DNA of 33,578 bases from Bacillota bacterium. Lineage in GTDB: Bacteria > Bacillota > Clostridia > Christensenellales > Christensenellaceae. This document shows positions 8,324 to 15,984 of this stretch, one piece after another. The DNA lies in contig JAEWMJ010000039.1 of assembly GCA_023393165.1 (NCBI GenBank), positions 1 through 33,578 of the forward strand, written 5' to 3'. The notes beneath the pieces were generated by a model. The model did not search any database and was not told the DNA's origin. It was given only the letters and a program-made list of their open reading frames with translations. Made by a program: the position numbers and the translations under genes. Every line of letters begins with the position of its first letter. Within the stretch, counting starts at the first letter, position 1.

Positions 8324-9319
8324 ATGAAACTTTCAATTTTCTCGGTATTGTATAAAGACAAGCCGCTTGCGGAGGTCCTGGATTTATTCAAGGCCAAGGG
8401 TGTCGACCACGTGGAAGTGGGCGCGGGCGGATTCATAGGCAAGGAGCACTGCAATCCTGCGGAGCTTGTACGCGACAATGCGGCGCGGGAAAAGTTTGCC
8501 GGCCTTTTTGCAAGCCGCGGCATGACCATATCGGCCTTGAGCTGCCATGGAAATCCTGTCCATCCCCAAAAGGCGCTGGCGCAGGAATACCACCAGGATA
8601 TCAAGGATGCGATCGACTTGGCTTCTCTTCTGGGCGTTGACCACATTGTCACGTTCTCGGGCTGCCCGGGAGACAGCGACAATGCTCTGTATCCCAACTG
8701 GCCGGTTTCTCCGTTCCCGGAGGATTTCCAGACGGTTGTGGAATGGCAGTGGGAGAAAAAACTCGTTCCATACTGGAAGGAAATGGGCAAGTATGCCGAA
8801 GACAAGGGCGTAAAGGTCGCCATGGAACTGCACGGCGGGTATTCGGCGCATTCTCCGGCAACCGCCATCCGTATGCGCAAGGAAACGGGCTGCAAAGCCC
8901 TGGGCGCAAACCTTGATCCCAGCCATATGTGGTGGCAGGGTATCGATCCGGCAATGGCTGTAAGACATCTCTGCCGCGAAGACTGCCTTTACCATTTCCA
9001 TGCCAAGGACGCGATGGTGGATCCGGTAAACGTTTCCTACTACGGCCTTACGGATATGCAGAGCTTCGGCAACACGTATACGCGCGGCTGGCAGTTCAGG
9101 ACGGTGGGATACGGCCATGACCTCAAGGAATGGGCCAATATCATGAGCGCGATGCGCGCCTCCGGTTATGACGGCGTGATCAGCATAGAGCACGAGGATT
9201 CGTACATGTCCGTTGGCGAAGGCCTTGATAAAGCGGTAAACAACTTAAAACAGGTGATCATATTTGAGCCTGCCTCCGCGCCTAAGGCATTTGACTTAGA
9301 TAAAAGGTTTGCAGATTAA
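8324..9319 (+). CDS. Sugar (phosphate) isomerase/epimerase, xylose isomerase-like TIM barrel
   Basis: A 331-residue protein of the AP-endonuclease-2/xylose isomerase-like TIM barrel family. Strand ends with likely metal ligands are visible: VAMELHGGYSAHS (Glu and His), GANLDPSHMWWQG (Asp and His), CLYHFHAKDAM (His-x-His) and GVISIEHEDS near the C-terminus. Family members interconvert ketoses, aldoses or inosose-type sugars using a divalent metal. TTGGAGGG is about 10 bases upstream of the ATG. It follows the zinc dehydrogenase by 20 bp. I infer that it epimerises or isomerises the ketose produced by that enzyme before phosphorylation; the actual substrate is unknown. Confidence 0.85.
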   Translation: MKLSIFSVLYKDKPLAEVLDLFKAKGVDHVEVGAGGFIGKEHCNPAELVRDNAAREKFAGLFASRGMTISALSCHGNPVHPQKALAQEYHQDIKDAIDLASLLGVDHIVTFSGCPGDSDNALYPNWPVSPFPEDFQTVVEWQWEKKLVPYWKEMGKYAEDKGVKVAMELHGGYSAHSPATAIRMRKETGCKALGANLDPSHMWWQGIDPAMAVRHLCREDCLYHFHAKDAMVDPVNVSYYGLTDMQSFGNTYTRGWQFRTVGYGHDLKEWANIMSAMRASGYDGVISIEHEDSYMSVGEGLDKAVNNLKQVIIFEPASAPKAFDLDKRFAD

Positions 9320-9365
9320 AGGACCCCAATTGTATCCGGCTTTTCGGGGAACTTATGATCTGCAG

Positions 9366-9426
9366 AAATTCAATAAATAACATTGAATTTTTCTCCAAGC
9401 AAAAGGACCGCATACGCGGTCCTTTT
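9366..9426 (+). terminator. Tandem terminators after the isomerase gene
   Basis: The first hairpin is AAATTCAAT (9366-9374)/ATTGAATTT (9382-9390), followed by TTC. The second is a perfect 11-bp stem AAAAGGACCGC (9401-9411)/GCGGTCCTTTT (9416-9426) with an ATAC loop. The second may also end the ABC operon arriving on the minus strand. Confidence 0.8.
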
Positions 9427-9543
9427 GTTGTCTCTGAAAAGATATGAAGAAGATACAAACGTATATCCAAAACCAGTTGAAAGAAAATCAGTCGGGAGAA
9501 CAACTGACGTTTAGCCCAAAGAGGTTATGTTGTGATTGGCTCA

Positions 9544-10260
9544 TTATTCCGATTTCAGTCTCTTCAACAAAAAACCGCATAATATAGCCGCGGCTAAGAG
9601 GATAGCCGCCAAAGGCCACAGGTTGCCGAAATAAAAACCGTCGTCCGCCATCAATATATATCCCCAAGACGCGGGGAATATTTTTCCCGCAGTCTCAAAA
9701 ACCCGAGGGAGCAAATCAACAGGAAACATAATCCCCGACAGCATAATAGATGGTAGAAATATAACTTGTGAAATCATGGTGAGTTTTGCCTGGCTTTTCA
9801 CCGCCAGCCCCAAGACGGACCCAACACTTAATGATACCGCAATAAAAATGGCGAGTGAGCCAAAATACAACGGCAGACTTGCCGGTGGTGCTGCGTCAAA
9901 AGCAATAGGGGCGACGATGCATATTATCGCGCACATAATCAATAGATGGATAAACGCTGATAAAAATATCGAAACCAGACCAAGGTACAGCGGCACCCCA
10001 TTGGCCTTGTATACTTTCTTTATATCGCTTCCGTATATCTCTACAAGGGAAGGCGGCAAGCCTATCAGCGCGCCCATTGATACGCCCATCACGGTCATGG
10101 ATTGTACAAGCGTAAACTTGGCTTCCGGGTTTATGGATGTGAATATCCCGCCCATAACAGCAAAGAACAAAAGAGGAACCACATAACAGGTAATCAACAG
10201 TGATTTGCTCCGTATATCCAGCTTCCATTGCAATGCTACTCCGTACAAAAACGCACTCAT
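9544..10260 (-). CDS. ABC-2 type transporter permease
   Basis: A 238-residue hydrophobic protein with about six membrane segments, starting near residues 20-40 (SLLITCYVVPLLFFAVMGGI) and ending with PLAAILLAAAILCGFLLKR. The pattern, with a long middle helix pair and the family-like QVIFLPSIMLSGIMFPVDLL near residue 165-185, fits an ABC-2 exporter subunit. Its ATG overlaps the ATPase stop codon (ATGA), so it is translationally coupled to it. A single short permease would have to dimerise. The cargo is unknown; a drug, peptide or lipid is typical for MerR-controlled systems of this kind. Confidence 0.85.
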   Translation of the reverse strand: MSAFLYGVALQWKLDIRSKSLLITCYVVPLLFFAVMGGIFTSINPEAKFTLVQSMTVMGVSMGALIGLPPSLVEIYGSDIKKVYKANGVPLYLGLVSIFLSAFIHLLIMCAIICIVAPIAFDAAPPASLPLYFGSLAIFIAVSLSVGSVLGLAVKSQAKLTMISQVIFLPSIMLSGIMFPVDLLPRVFETAGKIFPASWGYILMADDGFYFGNLWPLAAILLAAAILCGFLLKRLKSE

Positions 10261-11072
10261 TCGCCATTCCCCCTTGCTATGTCGATAAAATGCTGTTCAA
10301 GCGTTCCCCTGTCTATTTTAATGTCCAACACGGCAATGCCCCTCTGCTTGAAATCTTCAAGCAAAGTCAGCATAGTATCCCCGATATTGTCAGATTCAAA
10401 ATTTTCATCGCCTTGCTCGGTCTTGATGTGAACGGTATAGCGTTTGCCGATTTTTGAGGTCAATTCTGCGACAGTACCCAAAAAGACAATATTGCCGTCA
10501 TTCAGAATAGCAATGCGGTCACACAGGCTTTCAACCTCCGCCATATCGTGGCTGGCCAAAATGATTGTCTTTCCCTGCGCTTTCAGTTTGCGGATTTGGT
10601 CATGGAGCGATATTCTGCCTTCAACATCAAGCCCGGCAGTCGGCTCGTCAAGAAACACAATATCCGGGTCGCTGATTAAGGCGAGGGCAAGGTGCAAACG
10701 CCGCTTTTGCCCCGTTGACATATCTGTGTACAGCTTTTTCGTCAACTCGTTAATCCCAAGGGCGGCAAGCATAGAATGGTCTATTTTTGTTTTGTTCCAT
10801 TTTGCAAATAACCGCACAGCCTCCATCGGCTTGATATGGGCCGGGAGAGACGCCGATTGCAACTGGATACCCATCCTGCCATCCACCGCGATACTGCCGC
10901 TGTCATACTTTCGTAACCTCTCGATACATTCAAGGGCTGTAGTTTTGCCTGCGCCGTTAGCGCCAAGCAATGCAAAAATCTCACCTTTTATAACATTGAA
11001 ATTCAAGCCCTTTAGTACAGTATGACCGCCATAACTTTTCTTAAGCCTGTCTATCTGTATGGCATAGTTCAT
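10257..11072 (-). CDS. ABC transporter ATP-binding protein
   Basis: A 271-residue ABC-2 type ATPase. Walker A is LLGANGAGKTTALE (about 35-48), the signature is DMSTGQKRRLHLAL (a common LSGGQ variant), Walker B is PDIVFLDEPTAGLD, and the switch region is TIILASHDMAEVE. The remaining C-terminal 60 or so residues form the variable domain seen in drug and bacteriocin exporters. Its ATG overlaps the stop of the MerR gene (ATGA) and its own stop overlaps the permease start, so the order MerR-ATPase-permease is one operon. It should energise export by the 238-residue permease. Confidence 0.93.
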   Translation of the reverse strand: MNYAIQIDRLKKSYGGHTVLKGLNFNVIKGEIFALLGANGAGKTTALECIERLRKYDSGSIAVDGRMGIQLQSASLPAHIKPMEAVRLFAKWNKTKIDHSMLAALGINELTKKLYTDMSTGQKRRLHLALALISDPDIVFLDEPTAGLDVEGRISLHDQIRKLKAQGKTIILASHDMAEVESLCDRIAILNDGNIVFLGTVAELTSKIGKRYTVHIKTEQGDENFESDNIGDTMLTLLEDFKQRGIAVLDIKIDRGTLEQHFIDIARGNGE

Positions 11073-11869
11073 TTGGGCACCTCCTCAAATGGATTAAGTT
11101 CCAACTTTGTAAAATAGGCTTCTAAAGCCGGTTCGATAAAAGCGTTGGCAAACGCTAGTTTTTGCTTCCATTCATTATCCGGGCCATTAATGTTTTCAAT
11201 CTCGATAAGTTTGGACAGTATTCTTATATCCCCGCCCGTAAATTCCATAACCATATCCCAAAACGCTTTGGCAAGGTCTTGGCCTTTCTCACTTTCGGGC
11301 GGTACGCCATCTTTTTGAAGCCGTATCGCCTCATCATGCAGGCGTTTGAAAGTCTCCATCATCGCGGAGCCGCTGTCCTTATCAAAGCGGCCCCGAATAT
11401 GGTCAAGGGTCTTATCATCGAAATGCTTGATAAGCCAGTAGAACTCATTTTTCATTTGCAAGTTTACGATAATATCAGCGTATTTCTTGAAATCCACCGA
11501 TTGCATTTGCAGCACTTCCGCTTTCAACGCTTCTATCGCTTTCAATGATTCTGACAGGGTTTCCATCTTTTCCCGAATGGCGGCTGCGTGCTCTGTGAGC
11601 GCGCCCGCAACATCGGCGGGGGTATCAAGAGAGGTCAGGCGATTTTTTATATCATCCAATGAAAACGCCAGATGTTTCAGTGACAGAATTTGATGGAGCT
11701 TAATCACATCCTTGTCGGTATAAAGCCTGCGGCCTCCTTCACTCTCTGACGACGGCGAAAGCAGACCTTCTTTGTCGTAATATTGCAAGGTGCGGACGGT
11801 GACGCCCATTTTCTTAGCAACCTCGCCAACGGTCATATACCCTTCCGGTATCGCTCTGTTTTTTTCCAT
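11069..11869 (-). CDS. MerR family regulator with TipAS-like effector domain
   Basis: A 266-residue MerR-type activator. The DNA-binding part reads YMTVGEVAKKMGVTVRTLQY, continuing YDKEGLLSPSSESEGGRRLY (about 12-50). A coiled-coil dimerisation helix (about 85-120) follows, and then a long helical C-terminal domain resembling the TipAS/antibiotic-binding fold. The ATG at 11869 is preferred to one two codons upstream because GGAGG lies 8 bases before it. It heads the ABC exporter operon and its promoter has the distorted 19-bp spacer used by MerR activators. I infer that it senses a toxic compound and switches on the pump. Its DNA-binding region is closely similar to that of the second MerR protein at 13454-14236. 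Confidence 0.9.
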   Translation of the reverse strand: MEKNRAIPEGYMTVGEVAKKMGVTVRTLQYYDKEGLLSPSSESEGGRRLYTDKDVIKLHQILSLKHLAFSLDDIKNRLTSLDTPADVAGALTEHAAAIREKMETLSESLKAIEALKAEVLQMQSVDFKKYADIIVNLQMKNEFYWLIKHFDDKTLDHIRGRFDKDSGSAMMETFKRLHDEAIRLQKDGVPPESEKGQDLAKAFWDMVMEFTGGDIRILSKLIEIENINGPDNEWKQKLAFANAFIEPALEAYFTKLELNPFEEVPK

Positions 11870-11889
11870 ATTCATGACCTCCTGCTTAT

Positions 11890-11920
11890 ATTATAGCTCA
11901 TGACGTTACGTCGCGTACAA
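11890..11920 (-). promoter_or_regulatory. MerR-type promoter and operator of the ABC operon
   Basis: On the minus strand TTGTAC (11915-11920), a 19-bp spacer and TATAAT (11890-11895). The spacer contains the perfect palindrome GACGTAACGTC. A 19-bp spacer is the hallmark of promoters that MerR proteins activate by DNA untwisting. The spacer matches those of the two promoters at 14293-14379 in 13 of 19 positions (against the minus-strand one). Confidence 0.82.
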
Positions 11921-12596
11921 GGGGGTTTTAAAAATGTTTATAAACGATGTATAAAAACCTTTTATCTTGGCTAAAAATATTAACAACGGTTCAAGCCGTA
12001 GAGATATTCTTATTAGGTAATACTTTGGCCTTAAAGGATATCTCTTTTTTATTTTACAAAATTTAAAGAGATTTTATTATCTTGTAGTTAATCAACTAGA
12101 ATATTATTAACAAAAAGAGACCCCCAACGTTCAGGACCGGATCGCTCATGAAAAGTTTACCGGCGTTGGGTGCCTCCAAGGAGTAGCTAAAGCCTATTGT
12201 TTGGGAAGTTACAAAATGATTCTTTTAAAATATATTCTGCCTGTAAAGCTGGAATGCATAAATATTGAAAAATGCTGCCTAAATCCCAATAACTTTATTT
12301 TCATTAAAATCATATAATCATAGCAAATATATATTTGGGGAATTGGAGTTCTAGTGCACCTTAATGGTCACTAGCATACCAATAACGCAACCAAAATCGT
12401 TTATCTCTTGTTCCAATAATTGTATGATAAATCTTTATGTTTTTATATTTTTGAGCTAAATTTTAATTGTTAACAAAATTCTGCTGTTCAACAACAAGTG
12501 TAAGTTGAATTACAATTTAATATATTTCTGTCATTTATAGCAATCATTACATATTATGCTGTAAAAAATAAAATAAAAATAAGGAGGTAAAATTCT
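11921..12596. other. AT-rich gene-poor interval with structured segments
   Basis: No convincing coding region is present. On the plus strand GAGATAT (from about 12000) pairs with GATATCTC followed by a TTTTTTATTTT run near 12045-12058. This looks like a terminator without a recognised upstream gene and could end a small RNA. A GC-rich island at 12121-12178 stands out from the AT-rich surroundings: CCCAACG (12123-12129) pairs with CGTTGGG (12164-12170), enclosing two CCGG tetramers. I do not recognise it as a known riboswitch. The last 200 bp before the small gene at 12597 show no other structure I can support. Confidence 0.4.
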
Positions 12597-13013
12597 ATGA
12601 TTATGTATAGCTCCAATTATACTGAATTACCGCCGGACAGGCAGGACGAACAGCAACAAACTAAACCGCAGAGTCAAACATCACCTGCACAGGATAGACT
12701 AGAAAATGAAGGATATCTTGAATTGCAGATAAAATCTCAAACCGGAGAGAATGTAAGCGGCGCTAAAGTTCAGATTGTACGTGAAAGGGATAACAATCTT
12801 ATGTTTGATCTTACAACGGACACTAACGGCAGAACAAGGCGAGTAACCCTCCCAACGCCTGAAGTTGCGACAAGTTACGGTCAAACCGGCGAAGTTTTTT
12901 ATACAAATTACATGATTATGCTAAATTATCCGGATCATAGCACAACGATTTACCGCAGTATATCAATATATGTAGGATCGACCTCAGTTCTGACACTTGT
13001 GCTGTATAGGTAA
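12597..13013 (+). CDS. Hypothetical protein with carboxypeptidase-regulatory/Ig-like fold
   Basis: A 138-residue protein with a polar, glutamine-rich N-terminus (about 1-38) followed by a beta-rich domain: GYLELQIKSQTGENVSGAKV, then TTDTNGRTRRVTLPTPE and IYVGSTSVLTLVLYR. This arrangement (G-x-L-x-hydrophobic, sequence-G-ALVTV, T-D-x-x-G-x-T) is that of the carboxypeptidase regulatory-like beta sandwich. A similar domain precedes the catalytic part of some clostridial spore-cortex lytic proteins, but no hydrolase follows here. AAGGAGG is 9 bases upstream of the ATG. No signal peptide is visible. Function unknown; a spore or surface accessory protein is a guess. Confidence 0.65.
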   Translation: MIMYSSNYTELPPDRQDEQQQTKPQSQTSPAQDRLENEGYLELQIKSQTGENVSGAKVQIVRERDNNLMFDLTTDTNGRTRRVTLPTPEVATSYGQTGEVFYTNYMIMLNYPDHSTTIYRSISIYVGSTSVLTLVLYR

Positions 13014-13249
13014 AATAAGATGTTTTTGGAATGACGTCGGAATATTGGACATTTTTTTCTGGAAAGTACATTATTCGGGCGTTGTTTTTATGAATAATCA
13101 TATTGACAATCATCAAATATACATAATATATCGCCATTTGGGAAATGGTGAAACGTTAATCTTTTTACTGTTTTTAGAACAAATATTCGATCTATTCTGT
13201 TTGCCGAATGTAATTTTACATACGGTTAAAATCAATAAACGGAGGAATT

Positions 13250-13450
13250 TTGGATAACCTGTTTGCTCCAAACGAAGATACTGTGGAACCCGGCGGGGAG
13301 CAGAGGATCCGTGATAGGAAATACTATCAGAGCCAGCTCCAATCCATGCCCGATGCTGCGGCGTTTGCGGTAAATAAAGAAATCAAGCGCGCCCGTGTTT
13401 ATATGACAGCACACGGCGTCTATGCGAATATTTTGGGTATAGGGGGATAA
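13250..13450 (+). CDS. Possible small protein of unknown function
   Basis: An open frame of 66 codons starting with TTG, preceded by CGGAGGA with a short spacing of about 4-5 bases. The product is charged in its middle (GGEQRIRDRKYYQSQLQ) and ends in a glycine-rich tail. No family is recognised. It lies between the Ig-like protein gene and the convergent MerR gene. The good ribosome binding site argues for it; the TTG start, tight spacing and lack of a known family argue against it. Confidence 0.35.
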   Translation: MDNLFAPNEDTVEPGGEQRIRDRKYYQSQLQSMPDAAAFAVNKEIKRARVYMTAHGVYANILGIGG

Positions 13451-13453
13451 TAT

Positions 13454-14236
13454 TTAATCCTTTAAATCTCTCAGGAAATCTGGCACATTAATATTGTTTT
13501 TTCGAATATATACTTTCAATGCTGATGTTAAATAGTCTTCGCTGACGTTAACAAGTTTAGCCTCTCCGGCTGCCCATTGAAAGCGTTTTTTATTGAATCT
13601 TTCAAACACTTCATACTCTTGCTTATTGCCTTTTGTTGCTTTCATTATCATATCATAAAAACGGGCAGCAAGATTTTGCGCATATTTGTCGTCCGGCTGG
13701 ATATGTAACTCCTTTAACATAGCCGCTTCAATAGACAAAGACTTCCACCTGTGATATAGCAAATATGCTGCGTCTATATCATTGAATAATTCTATATCCT
13801 GCTCAGAAAAAAGTTCAGGTGCCCATGTAAGAATACATGCCTTATTGAGCGAAAGTATAAGATCGGAAAGCAATGCAGGTGGGGGATATTTACCCATAGA
13901 TATTGTCAGCAGTGAAGCATTCAGGGAACCCAGAACCGTATAAAATTGTTCGATTTTTTGATAAATCATCTGCACATGCTCACAGAAAAGCTTCTCCAGC
14001 TCTTTTAGTGAAGGTGAGTTGACTACCTTCTCCTTTATTTCTGAAAGGGAAAAACCTAAGAGCTTATAAAATTGTATTTGCTCTAGTTTTAATACATCAT
14101 TTGTTGTATAGTAACGCCTGCCGCTTGCTTCTCTGCCGGATGCCGGCAGCAATCCGATATTATCATAATGCTGCAAAGTACGGACCGTAAGGTTGGTGCT
14201 TTTTGCAATTTCTCCTATATAAAATTTTTTTTCCAT
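13454..14236 (-). CDS. MerR family regulator, divergent from the fucosidase
   Basis: A 260-residue MerR-type activator with the same layout as the regulator at 11069-11869: FYIGEIAKSTNLTVRTLQHY, then YDNIGLLPASGREASGRRYY (about 5-44), a dimerisation helix and a long helical C-terminal effector domain (about 120-260). GGAGAC precedes the ATG by about 6 bases. It is transcribed away from the alpha-L-fucosidase gene. Both promoters carry the same 19-bp-spacer operator, so it likely controls itself and the fucosidase/DUF4003-like pair. Such regulators usually sense drugs or small amphipathic molecules, which is an unusual partner for a glycosidase. Confidence 0.88.
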   Translation of the reverse strand: MEKKFYIGEIAKSTNLTVRTLQHYDNIGLLPASGREASGRRYYTTNDVLKLEQIQFYKLLGFSLSEIKEKVVNSPSLKELEKLFCEHVQMIYQKIEQFYTVLGSLNASLLTISMGKYPPPALLSDLILSLNKACILTWAPELFSEQDIELFNDIDAAYLLYHRWKSLSIEAAMLKELHIQPDDKYAQNLAARFYDMIMKATKGNKQEYEVFERFNKKRFQWAAGEAKLVNVSEDYLTSALKVYIRKNNINVPDFLRDLKD

Positions 14237-14292
14237 GTTTTTGTCTCCTTGGAATTGATTTTTACAATATCTGTTTTCTCAATATATGTATA

Positions 14293-14379
14293 TATCTATG
14301 ACATTACGTAACGTCGTTGTCAAGTTTTTGTTTAACTTTTTTAACCTATTGACAGTGACGTTACGTAATGTGATAGCTT
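14293..14379. promoter_or_regulatory. Divergent twin MerR-type promoters with the same operator
   Basis: Minus-strand promoter: TTGACA (14318-14323), 19-bp spacer, TAGATA (14293-14298). Plus-strand promoter: TTGACA (14349-14354), 19-bp spacer, TAGCTT (14374-14379). Both spacers contain GACGTTACGTAATGT at the same offset; the near-dyad is GACrTTACGTAAyGTC. The weak -10 boxes and the 19-bp spacing are as expected for MerR activation. The site pair is arranged head to head, 31 bp apart box to box. Confidence 0.82.
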
Positions 14380-14460
14380 CTGATATAAGAAAATGATTAA
14401 GAATAAATGGAAATACGCCTATGGGATTCAACATGAATTAACAAGGAGATTATAAGAAAT

Positions 14461-15966
14461 ATGGAAACAAAAATTTATTATCCTCAAAAGGAATCGCTCA
14501 ACAGCCATCAGGTACCGCAATGGTATAAAGACGCTAAATTCGGTGTTTTTATTCACTGGGGTTTATATTCCGTACCCGGGTTTGCACCTTTGGGAAGCTT
14601 CACAGATTCCCTCAGGAACGAATATGACAGAGCTATGCTTGTCTATCCTTATGCTGAAGGATATTGGAATGCTGTTAAAGATTCCGGTTCGCCGTCTGCA
14701 CAATATCATAAGGAAAAGTATGGTGATATGTCTTACCAGGGATTTAGGCAAATGTTTATCGACGGCTTAGAAAAATGGGACCCGAAGGAATGGGCTGAAA
14801 CTTTTAAAACAGCCGGTGCAAAATACGTTGTCTTAACAGCCAAACACCATGACGGATTTTGTTTATGGCCCACAAAAGTTGAAAATGAGAATGAAAAAGA
14901 CTGGTTCAGCAGGAGAGATATAGTAGGCGAATTGGCTGACGCCGTCCGGGAAAAGGGTTTAAAATTCGGCTTGTATTATTCAGGTGGAATTGACTGGACT
15001 TTTAACAGGGGGATCGTGCGGACATTCATGGAATACACTTTTTCCACACCAGGTGGGAAATATCCTGATTACGCCGATGCGCAGATCAGAGAATTGATAA
15101 ACAGATATCAGCCTGATATTCTTTGGAATGATATTTGCTGGCCGGGTAATCAGGAAAACTTGTTCGACCTGTTTGCCTATTATTATAATATGGTACCTGA
15201 TGGAGTAATCAACGACAGATGGAATATCAATGATCCGAACCTGAATTCTGAGCCAATGCTTGCATATATGGACAATATGGTAAAAGATTTGATTAAGAGC
15301 AATACAGACATTTATTCCACACTTGCAAAGCCGGAAATACCCCATTGCGATTTTTTTACGCCCGAATATACACAATATTCTGCTGTGCAGCAAAAAAAGT
15401 GGGAGATGACCCGGGGAATTGGCAACTCTTTTGGGTATAACAGAAATGAAGAAACAGGAGGTTATGCATCTTTTGAAGATTTATTTGCGAGTTTTATTGA
15501 TGCGGTATCTAAAAATGGAAACTTGCTGTTAAATGTTGGCCCGCGCGGGGAAGATTCAACAATTCCGGCTCAACAAACCGGCCGTTTGATTGATTTCGGG
15601 AAATGGCTGAACCAAAATGGTGAAGCAGTATATGGCAGCTCTCCTTATACGCAAGCAGAAGCGATGACGGACACAGGAACTGCCGTCAGATTTACACAAA
15701 AAGGCGATAAGGTTTATCTGATAATCTTGGAGAAACTGAAAACAAACAGTATTCACATTAAGAATATTTGGATAAAAGGAACAGCTGCATTGTTAAACGA
15801 TCATAGTCCCGTGACTATAAAGCGTAAAAACAATGATATGGTGATTGTTTTTGATGATACGGCAGTAAATACTTTTGCGCCTGTTGTTTGTTTTGATGAT
15901 AAAACTACAGACCAAGGGACAGATCCCTATAAGGGAGAGACACAGAACAAAGTTAACAATAAATAA
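14461..15966 (+). CDS. Alpha-L-fucosidase, glycoside hydrolase family 29
   Basis: A 501-residue GH29 enzyme that removes terminal alpha-L-fucose. Family motifs are VPQWYKDAKFGVFIHWGLYS (18-37), YVVLTAKHHDGFCLWPT (122-138), LKFGLYYSGGIDW (167-179) and QPDILWNDICWPG (217-229), in which Asp224 is the likely nucleophile. NGNLLLNVGPRGED marks the end of the barrel, and a beta domain with a charged tail follows. There is no signal peptide, so it probably acts on imported oligosaccharides. AAGGAG lies about 11 bases before the ATG. It is divergent from a MerR regulator and followed after 18 bp by a DUF4003-like gene. No fucose isomerase, kinase or permease adjoins it, although a fuculose-type aldolase lies about 10 kb to the left. 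Confidence 0.93.
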   Translation: METKIYYPQKESLNSHQVPQWYKDAKFGVFIHWGLYSVPGFAPLGSFTDSLRNEYDRAMLVYPYAEGYWNAVKDSGSPSAQYHKEKYGDMSYQGFRQMFIDGLEKWDPKEWAETFKTAGAKYVVLTAKHHDGFCLWPTKVENENEKDWFSRRDIVGELADAVREKGLKFGLYYSGGIDWTFNRGIVRTFMEYTFSTPGGKYPDYADAQIRELINRYQPDILWNDICWPGNQENLFDLFAYYYNMVPDGVINDRWNINDPNLNSEPMLAYMDNMVKDLIKSNTDIYSTLAKPEIPHCDFFTPEYTQYSAVQQKKWEMTRGIGNSFGYNRNEETGGYASFEDLFASFIDAVSKNGNLLLNVGPRGEDSTIPAQQTGRLIDFGKWLNQNGEAVYGSSPYTQAEAMTDTGTAVRFTQKGDKVYLIILEKLKTNSIHIKNIWIKGTAALLNDHSPVTIKRKNNDMVIVFDDTAVNTFAPVVCFDDKTTDQGTDPYKGETQNKVNNK

Positions 15967-15984
15967 TTGAAAGGAATAAATATA

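Noticed and set aside
12997..13257. 86-codon plus-strand frame between the small genes
   Set aside because: No ribosome binding site, odd composition and overlap with the end of the better-supported gene at 12597.
4413..15966. A single fucose-degradation locus joining the FucA-like aldolase and the GH29 fucosidase
   Set aside because: They are about 10 kb apart, under different regulators (DeoR and MerR), with no fucose isomerase or permease between them.
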